In this document: piece after piece, positions 23,772 to 30,469 of the stretch | Position numbering within the stretch: position 1 is the first letter of the stretch | Layout of the letters: each line of letters starts with the position of its first letter | From: JACRAO01 sp964490895 | GTDB taxonomy: Bacteria > Bdellovibrionota > UBA1018 | Length of the DNA: 30,469 bases | Assembly: GCA_964490895.1 (NCBI GenBank) | Contig: CAZBEI010000007.1 | Span: forward strand, 1 to 30,469 | Reading direction: 5' to 3' | Program-made: the position numbers and the translations under genes | Notes under the pieces: model-generated | Database searches by the model: none | The model's input: only the letters and a program-made list of their open reading frames with translations | What the model was told of the DNA's origin: nothing

Positions 23772-23805
23772 ACAAAAAATAAAAAAAGCCCGACTGGTGT
23801 CGAGC
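23772..23805 (-). terminator. Intrinsic terminator of the tRNA-Met gene
   Basis: Read on the minus strand, GCTCGAC and GTCGGGC pair over seven positions (one G-U) around an ACCA loop (23788-23805), followed by a T run interrupted by one A. It starts 13 bases after the tRNA 3' end and also has an A run on the other side. Confidence 0.8.
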
Positions 23806-23818
23806 CTTTTTTATTTTT

Positions 23819-23892
23819 TGGCTGAGGGCAGGATCGAACTGCCGACCTGCGGGTTATGAATCCGCCGCTCTAACCATCTGAGCTACCCAGCC
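23819..23892 (-). tRNA. tRNA-Met (anticodon CAT)
   Basis: The minus strand folds as a 74-nt tRNA. The acceptor stem pairs GGCTGGG with CTCAGCC (one G-U), the D-arm is GCTCAGATGGTTAGAGC, the anticodon loop is TTCATAA, and the T-arm contains GTTCGATCC. CCA is not encoded; the discriminator is A. The acceptor start is G-C, so it is not the initiator tRNA. Positions 31 and 39 would be A and C, an unpaired closing of the anticodon stem. A CAT anticodon could also belong to tRNA-Ile2 with lysidine-modified C34; the elongator Met reading is preferred but not proven. Confidence 0.92.
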
Positions 23893-23930
23893 TACTTAGA
23901 AATATTTTTTACACTCCTTGGGGCATCAAT

Positions 23931-24344
23931 TCAATGCAAATGCTCAATAAAAATTCCAACCGACTCTAAAAGGGCGAGCGAATCTCGGATTCGATAATCC
24001 TCACCATAGTAAACTTTTTTGACGTTCCCTAAGTTAATCAATCTTTTAGCACACTGAACACAAGGCAAATGTGTGACAAAAACTATTTTTTCAATATGTC
24101 TTGGAGTGTCACAGTTGATGACGGCGTTTTCTTCGGAGTGCAAGCAACCACAGTTTCCGACATCGTCGCGATCGCAGTGGTTTGGGAGTCCGGTGGCGTT
24201 GCCATTGTAACCTAGAGCGAGTACTTTGCGATAATCGGTGGTGGTGACGACGGTCCCAACTTTGAGCCTTTTACAAGTGGAGCGTTCGGACAGCATTTTG
24301 GCCAGATTTAGGTAAATGGTTTCAAAACTCGGGCGAGCGGTCAC
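23931..24344 (-). CDS. Deoxycytidylate (dCMP) deaminase-like protein
   Basis: A 137-residue zinc deaminase of the cytidine/dCMP deaminase fold. The zinc site is His69 in HSEENA with the catalytic Glu71, and Cys95 and Cys98 in PCVQC. The N-terminal ERSTCKRLKVGTVV and GYNGNATGLPNHC are typical of dCMP deaminases, which make dUMP for thymidylate synthesis. Extra cysteines (57, 65, 67, CGC just before HSE) also match the second-zinc arrangement of this group. The start ATG overlaps the stop of oligoribonuclease by four bases, so both are co-transcribed. A cytosolic nucleotide-pool enzyme; specificity for dCMP is inferred from the family. Confidence 0.9.
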   Translation of the reverse strand: MTARPSFETIYLNLAKMLSERSTCKRLKVGTVVTTTDYRKVLALGYNGNATGLPNHCDRDDVGNCGCLHSEENAVINCDTPRHIEKIVFVTHLPCVQCAKRLINLGNVKKVYYGEDYRIRDSLALLESVGIFIEHLH

Positions 24345-24901
24345 GTTTGACCTCCTGGTTTTTTCTCGGTCTCTGGAGCTTTCACATAAGACAAATAAAA
24401 TCCGAGTTCTCGGATAGATTCGAAGACGTCTTCCTTCGCGCGATGGGCATTGGCTTTTTTAAAAGCGAGTCCATATTTTTCTCTAAAAATTTCTTTAAAA
24501 GAACTCACATCGATCATTCGGTAGTGGAGTCGTTTTGTAAATTCTGGACAGTATTTTTCGATAAAGCGGCGGTCGTTTCCAATAGAATTTCCTGTCAAAA
24601 CAATCTTTTCCTTGGGGTCAAAAAAAAGCCTGTCTAATTCCAACAGGGATTTTTCAGCTTGATCGAGCGGGACTCCATTGGGGACAAGCGCAGTCAGGCC
24701 ACTTTTAGCGTGGTTTTCCTTACACCAAGCATTCATTTGAGTGAGAACTTCGGGGGGCTGAAAAATGACTTCGTTATAGGTTTCTAAGGGATTTAAGTCT
24801 AAATCTGTAATGACTGCTGCGATCTCTAAGATGCAGTCAGCTTTTTCGTCTAAACCTGTCATTTCGAGGTCAAGCCAAAATAGGTTTTTCTGAGTGGGCA
24901 T
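24341..24901 (-). CDS. orn: Oligoribonuclease
   Basis: A 186-residue DEDDh 3'-5' exonuclease that degrades the last di- to penta-nucleotides of RNA turnover and pGpG from c-di-GMP breakdown. Acidic and general-base residues are in place: Asp11 and Glu13 in WLDLEMTGLD, Asp110 in GNSIGNDRRF, His153 and Asp158 in HRAKEDVFESI; YRMIDVSSFKE is another family hallmark. Length is normal. It is divergent from fusA across about 100 bases that contain a perfect CACAATTGTG palindrome (24917-24926), and couples to the dCMP deaminase gene downstream. Confidence 0.96.
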   Translation of the reverse strand: MPTQKNLFWLDLEMTGLDEKADCILEIAAVITDLDLNPLETYNEVIFQPPEVLTQMNAWCKENHAKSGLTALVPNGVPLDQAEKSLLELDRLFFDPKEKIVLTGNSIGNDRRFIEKYCPEFTKRLHYRMIDVSSFKEIFREKYGLAFKKANAHRAKEDVFESIRELGFYLSYVKAPETEKKPGGQT

Positions 24902-25000
24902 CTCTCTACTCTATACCACAATTGTGATGGTTTTACTTGATTTGAGTGACCCTTTCTGTGTAAAGATACATCTGAATTTCTCATAACTGAAAGGTGGATT

Positions 25001-27103
25001 ATGGCTACGCGCACGATTTCTATGGACAAGGTCCGAAACATTGGCATTTCGGCCCACATTGATTCGGGTAAAACAACGCTTTCGGAGCGCATTTTGTTCT
25101 ACACAAAAAAAATTCATAAGATTGAGGAAGTCAAAGGCAAATCAGGCGTCGGAGCCACCATGGATTTCATGGATCTGGAGCGAGAAAAGGGGATCACCAT
25201 TCAATCTGCAGCAACTTATTGTATTTGGAAAGATCACAACGTCAACCTCATTGATACTCCAGGTCACGTTGATTTTACAATTGAGGTTGAGAGGTCTCTC
25301 AGAGTTTTGGATGGGGCCGTGCTCGTGCTCTGTGCTGTGGCAGGGGTGCAATCTCAATCCATCACTGTAGATCGCCAAATGAGGCGTTACAAAATCCCAA
25401 GGCTTTGCTTTATCAATAAAATGGATCGGGCTGGATCTAATGCACTTCGAGGCATTAAGATGCTTCGAGAAAAACTTCGTCTCAACGCCCATCTCATTAA
25501 CTACCCGATTGGTGCCGAAGATCAGTTTAAAGGGGTTGCAGATTTAGTCACCCTAAAAGCCTATTATTTTGATGGGGACAATGGAGAAAAAATCCGGGAA
25601 GAAGAAATCCCAGCAGAAATTTTGCCAGAGTGCAAAAAGTATAGAGAAGACCTCATTGCCGCAGTGGGAGAGTTTGATGATGAGATTGGAACAAAGTATT
25701 TAGAAGGTAAAGACGTCAATATAGAGGAGTTGAGGGCTGGGATTAGAAAGGCGACGCTGACTTTAAATTTTGTGCCCGTTTTAGTGGGATCTGCCTATAA
25801 AAACAAAGGAGTTCAGCTGGTTTTAGACGCGGTCAATTATTATCTGCCCAATCCGATGGAATCAGAAAATATCGCGCTTGATCAAAACAACAAAGAAGGA
25901 CGAGTAAAACTTGAGAGTGATATTGATAAACCCTTTGTGGGGCTTGCCTTTAAATTAGACGAAGGTCGCTATGGACAGCTCACTTATATGAGAGTTTATC
26001 AGGGAAGGGTTTCCAAAGGAGATTTCATTTTTAATTGTAACAATGACAGGAAACTCAAAGTTCCGCGTCTTGCTCAAATGCATGCAGACGAAATGAACGA
26101 TGTCGAAGAGGCCCACGCAGGGGATATTGTGGCTCTCTTTGGCGTAGATTGTGCAAGTGGAGATACTTTTACAGATGGTAAAGTCAAATATACAATGACT
26201 TCAATGTTTATTCCGAACGCTGTTATTTCTTTGGCTATCGCTCCAAAAGATCAGCTTTCTCAAAATTATTTTTCGAAAGCACTGAATAAATTTACTAAAG
26301 AAGATCCGACGTTTCGAGTCCATCGAGATGAGGAGTCAGCTCAGACCATTATCAGCGGGATGGGGGAGTTGCACTTGGAAATTTATTGTGAGCGGATTAA
26401 ACGAGAATTTAATTGCGAAGTCATTGTGGGCAAGCCACAAGTAGCATTCCGAGAAGCGATTACAAAAAGAGGCGAATACAATTACACCCACAAAAAACAA
26501 ACTGGAGGTGCGGGTCAATTTGGCCGAGTTATCGGGTATATTGAACCTCTCGAGGACAATCAAAAAACTTATGAGTTTGTAGACGACGTTATCGGTGGTT
26601 CTGTGCCTCGTGAGTTTATTTCAGCTTGCGACAAGGGATTTCAGGAGGCTATCAAAGAAGGTCGGCTCATTGGATTTCCTATTGTTGGGGTGAGGGTGGT
26701 TTTAAACGATGGAGCTTCTCACGCAGTGGATTCTTCCGAAATGGCCTTTAAAACAGCGTCCATTATGGCCTTTCGAGAAGCTTACGAAAAAGCAGGCCCT
26801 GTTGTGTTAGAACCCGTAATGAAGTTAGAGACCGCAGCTCCCGAGGAGTTTCAGGGCTCCGTTATGGGACAAATCAATCAGCGCCGTGGTGTTATTGTGA
26901 ACTCTCAAACGAGTGAGGGCTATTGCACTATTGAAGCCGAGGTGCCCCTCAATGAAATGTTTGGCTATTCTACGGATCTTCGCAGTGCGACGCAAGGCAA
27001 AGGAGAGTTTACAATGGAGTTTTCAAAGTACGCTCCCGTGCCGCGCAATATTCAAGAGGAAATGTCTAAAAAATATCAGGAAAAAAAGGCTAAAGAGAAA
27101 TAG
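25001..27103 (+). CDS. fusA: Elongation factor G, EFG1 (spirochaete/mitochondrial-like) type
   Basis: A 700-residue translational GTPase that moves tRNAs and mRNA after peptide-bond formation. GTP-binding motifs: AHIDSGKTT (18-26), REKGITIQSA (61-70), DTPGHVDF (85-92), NKMDRAG (139-145). The full five-domain length is present, including the domain IV segment THKKQTGGAGQFG and the C-terminal TQGKGEFTMEFSKY. The P-loop has Ser where the usual bacterial EF-G has Ala (HIDAGKTT); that feature marks the mitochondrial-EFG1 / spdEFG1 branch found in spirochaetes, planctomycetes and some delta-like proteobacteria. The ribosome-binding site is AAGGTGG. No ribosomal-protein genes lie nearby, unlike the classical str operon, fitting a second fusA locus. 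A chance match of one residue is possible, hence the branch assignment is moderate. Confidence 0.95.
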   Translation: MATRTISMDKVRNIGISAHIDSGKTTLSERILFYTKKIHKIEEVKGKSGVGATMDFMDLEREKGITIQSAATYCIWKDHNVNLIDTPGHVDFTIEVERSLRVLDGAVLVLCAVAGVQSQSITVDRQMRRYKIPRLCFINKMDRAGSNALRGIKMLREKLRLNAHLINYPIGAEDQFKGVADLVTLKAYYFDGDNGEKIREEEIPAEILPECKKYREDLIAAVGEFDDEIGTKYLEGKDVNIEELRAGIRKATLTLNFVPVLVGSAYKNKGVQLVLDAVNYYLPNPMESENIALDQNNKEGRVKLESDIDKPFVGLAFKLDEGRYGQLTYMRVYQGRVSKGDFIFNCNNDRKLKVPRLAQMHADEMNDVEEAHAGDIVALFGVDCASGDTFTDGKVKYTMTSMFIPNAVISLAIAPKDQLSQNYFSKALNKFTKEDPTFRVHRDEESAQTIISGMGELHLEIYCERIKREFNCEVIVGKPQVAFREAITKRGEYNYTHKKQTGGAGQFGRVIGYIEPLEDNQKTYEFVDDVIGGSVPREFISACDKGFQEAIKEGRLIGFPIVGVRVVLNDGASHAVDSSEMAFKTASIMAFREAYEKAGPVVLEPVMKLETAAPEEFQGSVMGQINQRRGVIVNSQTSEGYCTIEAEVPLNEMFGYSTDLRSATQGKGEFTMEFSKYAPVPRNIQEEMSKKYQEKKAKEK

Positions 27104-27193
27104 CCCGTTACCCTATATTAATGGACTAGTCGTCTCGCTCAAAAATCATCCGCAACTTCCGCTAAGAATTAAGTGGTCGAGACACTACCTGCG

Positions 27194-27973
27194 CTAAAAA
27201 TTCATTCCAAATTTAGTGCCCAAGCTGTGCATTCCGACCGAGCTGTAGCTCCCCTCTAGGGTGAGGGCAATGCCCATGACGGCGATTTTCCATTGCACGC
27301 CTAAAAATGCATTAAAGGCAGTTGCTTTTTGCGAGCCTTGAATTTCAAACTCACTTCCATCCGGCAGACTGATAGGTACATTGATGCTTCCTGTTGTGTA
27401 CTGATATCCCACTCCCAAGTAGGGATCTGCGAATGCAACTTTTTTAGAAACTAAAAGTTGGGGAGTTAGGGTTTGAGTTTTAGCAAATCCTAGCTTGGAT
27501 TTTGCATAGCAAAAGCGCACGGCATAGGTAGGTCCTTCGGATGGATAATAGACAGTCACTTGGAGATCTCCTCCATATAAGAGAAATCCACGATACCCAA
27601 TAAAAGAAAATCCCAGGTTTACATATTGCCCAATGCCTTTGTGAAAATGGAGTTTAGGCACAGGTAAAAAAGGCACAAGCGTGACATTTCCTCCGAGAGG
27701 TCCAGCTTTATTGAGTGCAGGTCCTAAATCATCCGGAAGCTTAAGGAGCGTAAGCTCAAATCCAAGACTCAGTCCCACTTGAGTGCCAAGCGGTGTGGCA
27801 GGTTCATAGGGCCGGTGATCGAGCGAAAAGCCCACTGTTTTTACAACTGATTTGACTATTTCTGGACTCACGAGAGAGTTTAAATCTGAAAACTGAGAGG
27901 GATCGAAGGGCAGCGCCAGCGCGTGAGCAGAGTGGGGGATTAAAAAAAGTAAAAGGAATGGAAGGAGCAACAT
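27194..27973 (-). CDS. Exported, probably outer-membrane, protein of unknown function
   Basis: A 259-residue protein. A signal peptide spans residues 1-19 (LLLPFLLLFLIPHSAHA). The mature part is Gly- and aromatic-rich with alternating hydrophobic positions (YVNLGFSFIGYRGFLLYGG, TLEGSYSSVGMHSLG) and ends in Phe (GMNF), the usual last residue of beta-barrel outer-membrane proteins. No named family is evident. It is convergent with fusA across ~90 bases without a clear terminator, and divergent from the AbiE-like pair. Confidence 0.8.
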   Translation of the reverse strand: MLLLPFLLLFLIPHSAHALALPFDPSQFSDLNSLVSPEIVKSVVKTVGFSLDHRPYEPATPLGTQVGLSLGFELTLLKLPDDLGPALNKAGPLGGNVTLVPFLPVPKLHFHKGIGQYVNLGFSFIGYRGFLLYGGDLQVTVYYPSEGPTYAVRFCYAKSKLGFAKTQTLTPQLLVSKKVAFADPYLGVGYQYTTGSINVPISLPDGSEFEIQGSQKATAFNAFLGVQWKIAVMGIALTLEGSYSSVGMHSLGTKFGMNF

Positions 27974-28025
27974 GACAAGAATAAGTATATAGCGAGAGGC
28001 GGGTGTTTCGTATTTTTTTTAAAAT

Positions 28026-28054
28026 TTGACTTGTATCACACAATGTGTGATACT
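28026..28054 (+). promoter_or_regulatory. Core promoter with a perfect palindromic operator for the AbiE-like pair
   Basis: TTGACT (28026-28031) and GATACT (28049-28054), 17 bases apart, form a sigma-70-like promoter. The spacer is almost filled by a perfect 10-base inverted repeat, GTATCACACA and TGTGTGATAC (28033-28053), around one central A; it overlaps the -10 hexamer. A dimeric repressor bound here would block RNA polymerase. An AGGAGG (28064-28069) precedes the GTG start at 28081. Confidence 0.75.
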
Positions 28055-28080
28055 TGTTTTGCTAGGAGGCATGCTTTCCT

Positions 28081-28422
28081 GTGGCCATCATCACCAAGAG
28101 AATAAGGGGGAAAGAATATGCTTACCTCTCTGTCAGGGAAGGCAGTAGGGTAATACAAAAATACCTAGGTCAAAAGTCGCTCGGGCATAAACCTCTTCAA
28201 TTTCCCTCCTATTTGTTTTGGGATACAGATTCTTCCAAAATAAATCACGGTAAAAATGCAACTTATATTCTTGAACGAATTTTAGAAATGGGAGACATCC
28301 CTGCGATCAAATGGCTGTTGCAGCGGTATTCCATACGAAAAATAACCGAATTGATGCAAATCAGCCGAAATCTTTCGCCTAAGTCAAAACATTTCTGGGA
28401 GCTTTGGTTTGAAAACATATAA
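28081..28422 (+). CDS. AbiEi-like antitoxin candidate, small partner of the nucleotidyltransferase
   Basis: A 113-residue basic protein starting with GTG, 11 bases after AGGAGG (an ATG at 28071 is in another frame and too close to it). The N-terminus TKRIRGKEYAYLSVREGSRVIQKYLGQ is the beta-strand start often found on small proteins next to AbiEii-type genes. The C-terminal half is helical with repeated Arg/Lys (WLLQRYSIRKITELMQISRN) and could bind DNA. It overlaps the following nucleotidyltransferase gene by 14 bases, the classic order of antitoxin then toxin. The antitoxin role is inferred from this context and from the operator-bearing promoter; no experimental family name is claimed. Confidence 0.75.
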   Translation: MAIITKRIRGKEYAYLSVREGSRVIQKYLGQKSLGHKPLQFPSYLFWDTDSSKINHGKNATYILERILEMGDIPAIKWLLQRYSIRKITELMQISRNLSPKSKHFWELWFENI

Positions 28423-29062
28423 AAAATGCCTTTCAAAAAATGGACTCAGGATTTTGAGAGAACTAAACCCTGTGACTCTCAGATTTGAATTTGCCTTGGC
28501 TGGTGGCACAGCGCTTGCGCTTCAGATGGGCCACAGAATTTCTGAAGATCTGGATTTTTTTACGGTCAAAGATTTTAGTCACTCCAGTGTCATTACTAAA
28601 CTGAAGCGGCTTAGCCTCTCTTATGCAATCCTCATGGAGGACTCCGGTACTCTGATTCTTATGATCGATGGCATTAAAGTTTCTTTTTTGAAGTACGAAT
28701 ACCCTTTTTTAAATCTCACAGCGATGCTTTGGGGTACTCCCTTAGCCAGCACACTCGATATCGCAGCTATGAAAATTATAGCTATTTGCCAACGCGGAAC
28801 GAAAAGAGATTTTGTGGATTTATTTTTTATTCTTCAAATGATCCCTTTTCACAAAATTGCTCAAAGCCTGTACGAACGTTTTGGCAAAGAACGTATCAAT
28901 CCATTATTAATTGGAAAATCCCTTGTTTATTTTTCGGATGCAGAGGGTCAACCAGAACCAAGATATATGGAATCAAAGGAAGTAAAATGGGAAAAAATAA
29001 AAATATTCTTTGAAAAACATGTGAAACAATTTGTACTGGATATGATTTCTTCCCAAGGCTAA
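28409..29062 (+). CDS. AbiEii/AbiGii-type nucleotidyltransferase toxin
   Basis: A 217-residue member of the nucleotidyltransferase AbiEii family, the toxin part of type IV AbiE systems that block phage growth by modifying tRNA or other targets in known cases. Catalytic signature: AGGTALALQMGHR followed by SEDLDFF (residues 31-51), with Asp47 and Asp49 as metal ligands. The second motif is KIIAICQRGTKRDFVDLFFIL (~122-142), with conserved Lys, Arg and Asp. The length is on the short side but complete. It overlaps the candidate antitoxin gene by 14 bases and ends four bases into the convergent secG. Whether it acts as a phage defence module here is inference. Confidence 0.92.
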   Translation: MKTYKKCLSKNGLRILRELNPVTLRFEFALAGGTALALQMGHRISEDLDFFTVKDFSHSSVITKLKRLSLSYAILMEDSGTLILMIDGIKVSFLKYEYPFLNLTAMLWGTPLASTLDIAAMKIIAICQRGTKRDFVDLFFILQMIPFHKIAQSLYERFGKERINPLLIGKSLVYFSDAEGQPEPRYMESKEVKWEKIKIFFEKHVKQFVLDMISSQG

Positions 29063-29409
29063 GAGCTTCTTGGTGTTGGAATTTGTGGAGGGGAGCTCGG
29101 TACATTCGATGGTGGAACAGCAGCTGGCAGCGTGGCTTGAGGTGGCTTTAGATTCCCCATTCCCTCAAACACGCTTTTCTTGGATTGGTTGGCAGCCAAA
29201 GTGAGTAAAACAGAGGTCACCATAAAAACTCCTGCAATCCCTGCAGTCAATCGAGTAAAAAAGTTTGCACCACCTGAGGCGCCAAAAACAGTTTGGCTGG
29301 AGCCTCCAAAAGAGGCACTGATCTCAGCTCCTTTTCCTGATTGAATGAGGACTAAGAGCACCATAAAGACACAGCAAGTGATGTGTATGACTGTTAGAAA
29401 AGTGACCAT
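29059..29409 (-). CDS. secG: SecG, protein-export membrane protein
   Basis: A 116-residue subunit of the SecYEG translocon. Two membrane segments (~5-23 and ~53-72) flank the family hallmark VLIQSGKGAEISASFGGSSQTVFG. The Pro-rich C-terminal tail (LKPPQATLPAAVPPSNVPSS) is longer than in E. coli but common. The start is ATG (29407-29409). It overlaps the convergent AbiEii gene by four bases at its 3' end. Confidence 0.95.
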   Translation of the reverse strand: MVTFLTVIHITCCVFMVLLVLIQSGKGAEISASFGGSSQTVFGASGGANFFTRLTAGIAGVFMVTSVLLTLAANQSKKSVFEGMGNLKPPQATLPAAVPPSNVPSSPPQIPTPRSS

Positions 29410-29460
29410 TGTCTAAATACCTATAGCGGAGAAACTATGGGGTGACAAGGTTATTTTTGA

Positions 29461-29952
29461 TTAAAACCGATAAGTAAGACTCATACAAGGAGCATTTCTG
29501 TCGGTGATGGAGAGGGAAGCCGTTAAGAGTTTTTCTTCTTCAGATTTACCCAATAAAAAGCCGGCTGTAGCAAGTACATTGACTCCTCCGATAAAAAAAA
29601 GGGCTATTTGTAATTCTTTAGAGTCTGTGGTGAAAGCATTTAAAATATTCAGACCTGCTGATAAACCATGAGATAAGACTCTAATCATTCGGGTGTGTCT
29701 TGCTTGTTCTGCCTGATCTTGAAAAAACTGATAAGCTAGTTTGTTTTTTTGTGACTTTGTTAATTCAGGTGTTTTTTTTAGGATATTTTCAAAGCGGCTA
29801 TAATCATTTTCTATAAAGGTCAGATAGGCGCCATAGCCAATGCCTGCTATCCCAAAGTTTTGGCCTGCTGTGTAAACAACCTTCGAAAATATTTCCTTCG
29901 AAAGATAGTAACCCGGAATGGAAACTCCCAACACGATGGCACCGCTGATCAT
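29461..29952 (-). CDS. Exported or membrane protein of unknown function (start uncertain)
   Basis: From the first ATG the frame has 163 residues: a hydrophobic start, a Gly/Tyr-rich segment (YTAGQNFGIAGIGYGAYL), a charged helical middle (~43-85) and two hydrophobic stretches. Reading upstream, the frame stays open to a stop at 30124-30126 and encodes a clear signal peptide, WIVILSFFAHSSAYA then EYDYYDLLRKK, before the first ATG. The mature protein therefore probably begins around 30030, but no ATG, GTG or TTG exists in that extension; ATT (30070-30072) or CTG (30118-30120) are the only options. The upstream gene ends at 30080, so translational coupling is possible. Confidence 0.6.
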   Translation of the reverse strand: MISGAIVLGVSIPGYYLSKEIFSKVVYTAGQNFGIAGIGYGAYLTFIENDYSRFENILKKTPELTKSQKNKLAYQFFQDQAEQARHTRMIRVLSHGLSAGLNILNAFTTDSKELQIALFFIGGVNVLATAGFLLGKSEEEKLLTASLSITDRNAPCMSLTYRF

Positions 29953-30079
29953 ATAAGCCCACCCATTTGTATTGTTTTCTTGAGTGAGGCGGGTGCTTTT
30001 TTTCCTTAAAAGGTCATAATAATCATATTCTGCATAGGCAGAAGAATGAGCAAAAAAGGAAAGAATGACAATCCAGGAG

Positions 30080-30469
30080 CTAAAGTTTAAAAGAAAATTC
30101 TGTTGAGATTTTGTTTTCAGGGCCTAGTCCTCTTAAATCATTTCGTATAAACTCGTAAACAATGCCAACCTGAAAAATATTGACACCAAACTCAAGTCCT
30201 GTCACTAAAGAATGTGCATTGATTCCACTCATGACTTCCATCATCCCAAGCTTATAAGATCCTCCAAAGCGGATTCTAGAAATAAAGTCATTGGCACGAA
30301 TAAGATCTACAAATTCCAAACCCACCCCGAGCTGTCCAAACCTTAATGGGGGTTCCGTTCCAATTCCAATATCAATATCTGAGTTTTCTGGGTAAAGAGA
30401 GTTCCTGTACCAAACCTTGCCTATGTTTTTTAAGGTGATTCCAGCTCTTGTTTTCCAGGCCCATTTTTT
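30080..30469 (-). CDS. C-terminal part of a beta-barrel-type outer-membrane protein (runs off the window)
   Basis: The frame is open from the window edge to TAG at 30080, about 129 residues, so the 5' part is missing; an internal GTG at 30323-30325 is not the likely start. The sequence is rich in alternating strands (WKTRAGITLKNIGKVWYRN, SRIRFGGSYKLG, VTGLEFGVNIFQVGIVYEF) and closes with KISTEFSFKL, the kind of aromatic-rich last strand seen in outer-membrane barrels. No family is recognised. It is followed within a few bases by the next frame on the same strand. Confidence 0.7.
   Translation of the reverse strand, partial: KKWAWKTRAGITLKNIGKVWYRNSLYPENSDIDIGIGTEPPLRFGQLGVGLEFVDLIRANDFISRIRFGGSYKLGMMEVMSGINAHSLVTGLEFGVNIFQVGIVYEFIRNDLRGLGPENKISTEFSFKL

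Noticed and set aside
27804..28043. 79-residue minus-strand frame between the barrel-like gene and the AbiE-like promoter
   Set aside because: It overlaps the signal peptide region of the 27194-27973 gene in another frame and crosses the palindromic promoter.

Overview
The window looks like a chromosomal segment of a Gram-negative bacterium of the former Deltaproteobacteria, plausibly Bdellovibrionota/Oligoflexia-like. Pointers are several outer-membrane-type proteins, TolC-type channels, an HtrA protease, a fused class I fumarase, and an elongation factor G with the HIDSGKTT P-loop typical of the spirochaete/mitochondrial EFG1 branch. This placement is inference; no 16S rRNA is present. The DNA is moderately AT-rich and densely coded.

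Layout: the 3' end of a 23S rRNA gene and a complete 5S rRNA gene (1-397); an unknown protein and an HtrA protease (588-2242, minus); class I fumarase and a downstream exported protein whose frame is cut by one amber codon (2520-4850, plus); a small cytochrome c and a HemY-like FAD oxidase (4855-6557, minus); a large envelope export locus (6737-17833); an SNF2 helicase/SWIM protein pair (18375-21828, plus); rtcB with a truncated HTH gene (21818-23129, minus); a decayed XRE regulator and a tRNA-Met (23373-23892); dCMP deaminase and oligoribonuclease (minus); fusA (plus); a barrel-like protein (minus); an AbiE-like toxin/antitoxin pair with a palindromic operator (28026-29062, plus); secG and two envelope genes, the last running off the window (minus).

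The most interesting part is 6737-17833. One minus-strand operon encodes an M50 (site-2-protease-like) membrane protein with an N-terminal PqqD-like region and a C-terminal HlyD region, then a secreted HlyD/RND-type adaptor, then a protein fusing three GAF sensor domains through one membrane helix to a HlyD domain. A divergent gene and a second minus-strand operon each encode a TolC-family protein. The second TolC gene overlaps the 3' end of an 831-residue protein with a basic N-terminus ending in LEERIAP and four tandem 172-residue blocks, each made of four smaller repeats. No ABC ATPase, ABC permease or RND pump lies in the window. My reading is a complete inner-membrane to outer-membrane export assembly built around an M50-HlyD protein, regulated by GAF sensing, with the LEERIAP repeat protein as its cargo. 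The gene content is seen directly; the function is inference.

A second theme is gene gain and decay. The SNF2/SWIM pair abuts a truncated regulator behind rtcB, four exact-length 16-bp repeats sit just upstream of the helicase, and a start-less XRE fragment lies beyond rtcB.
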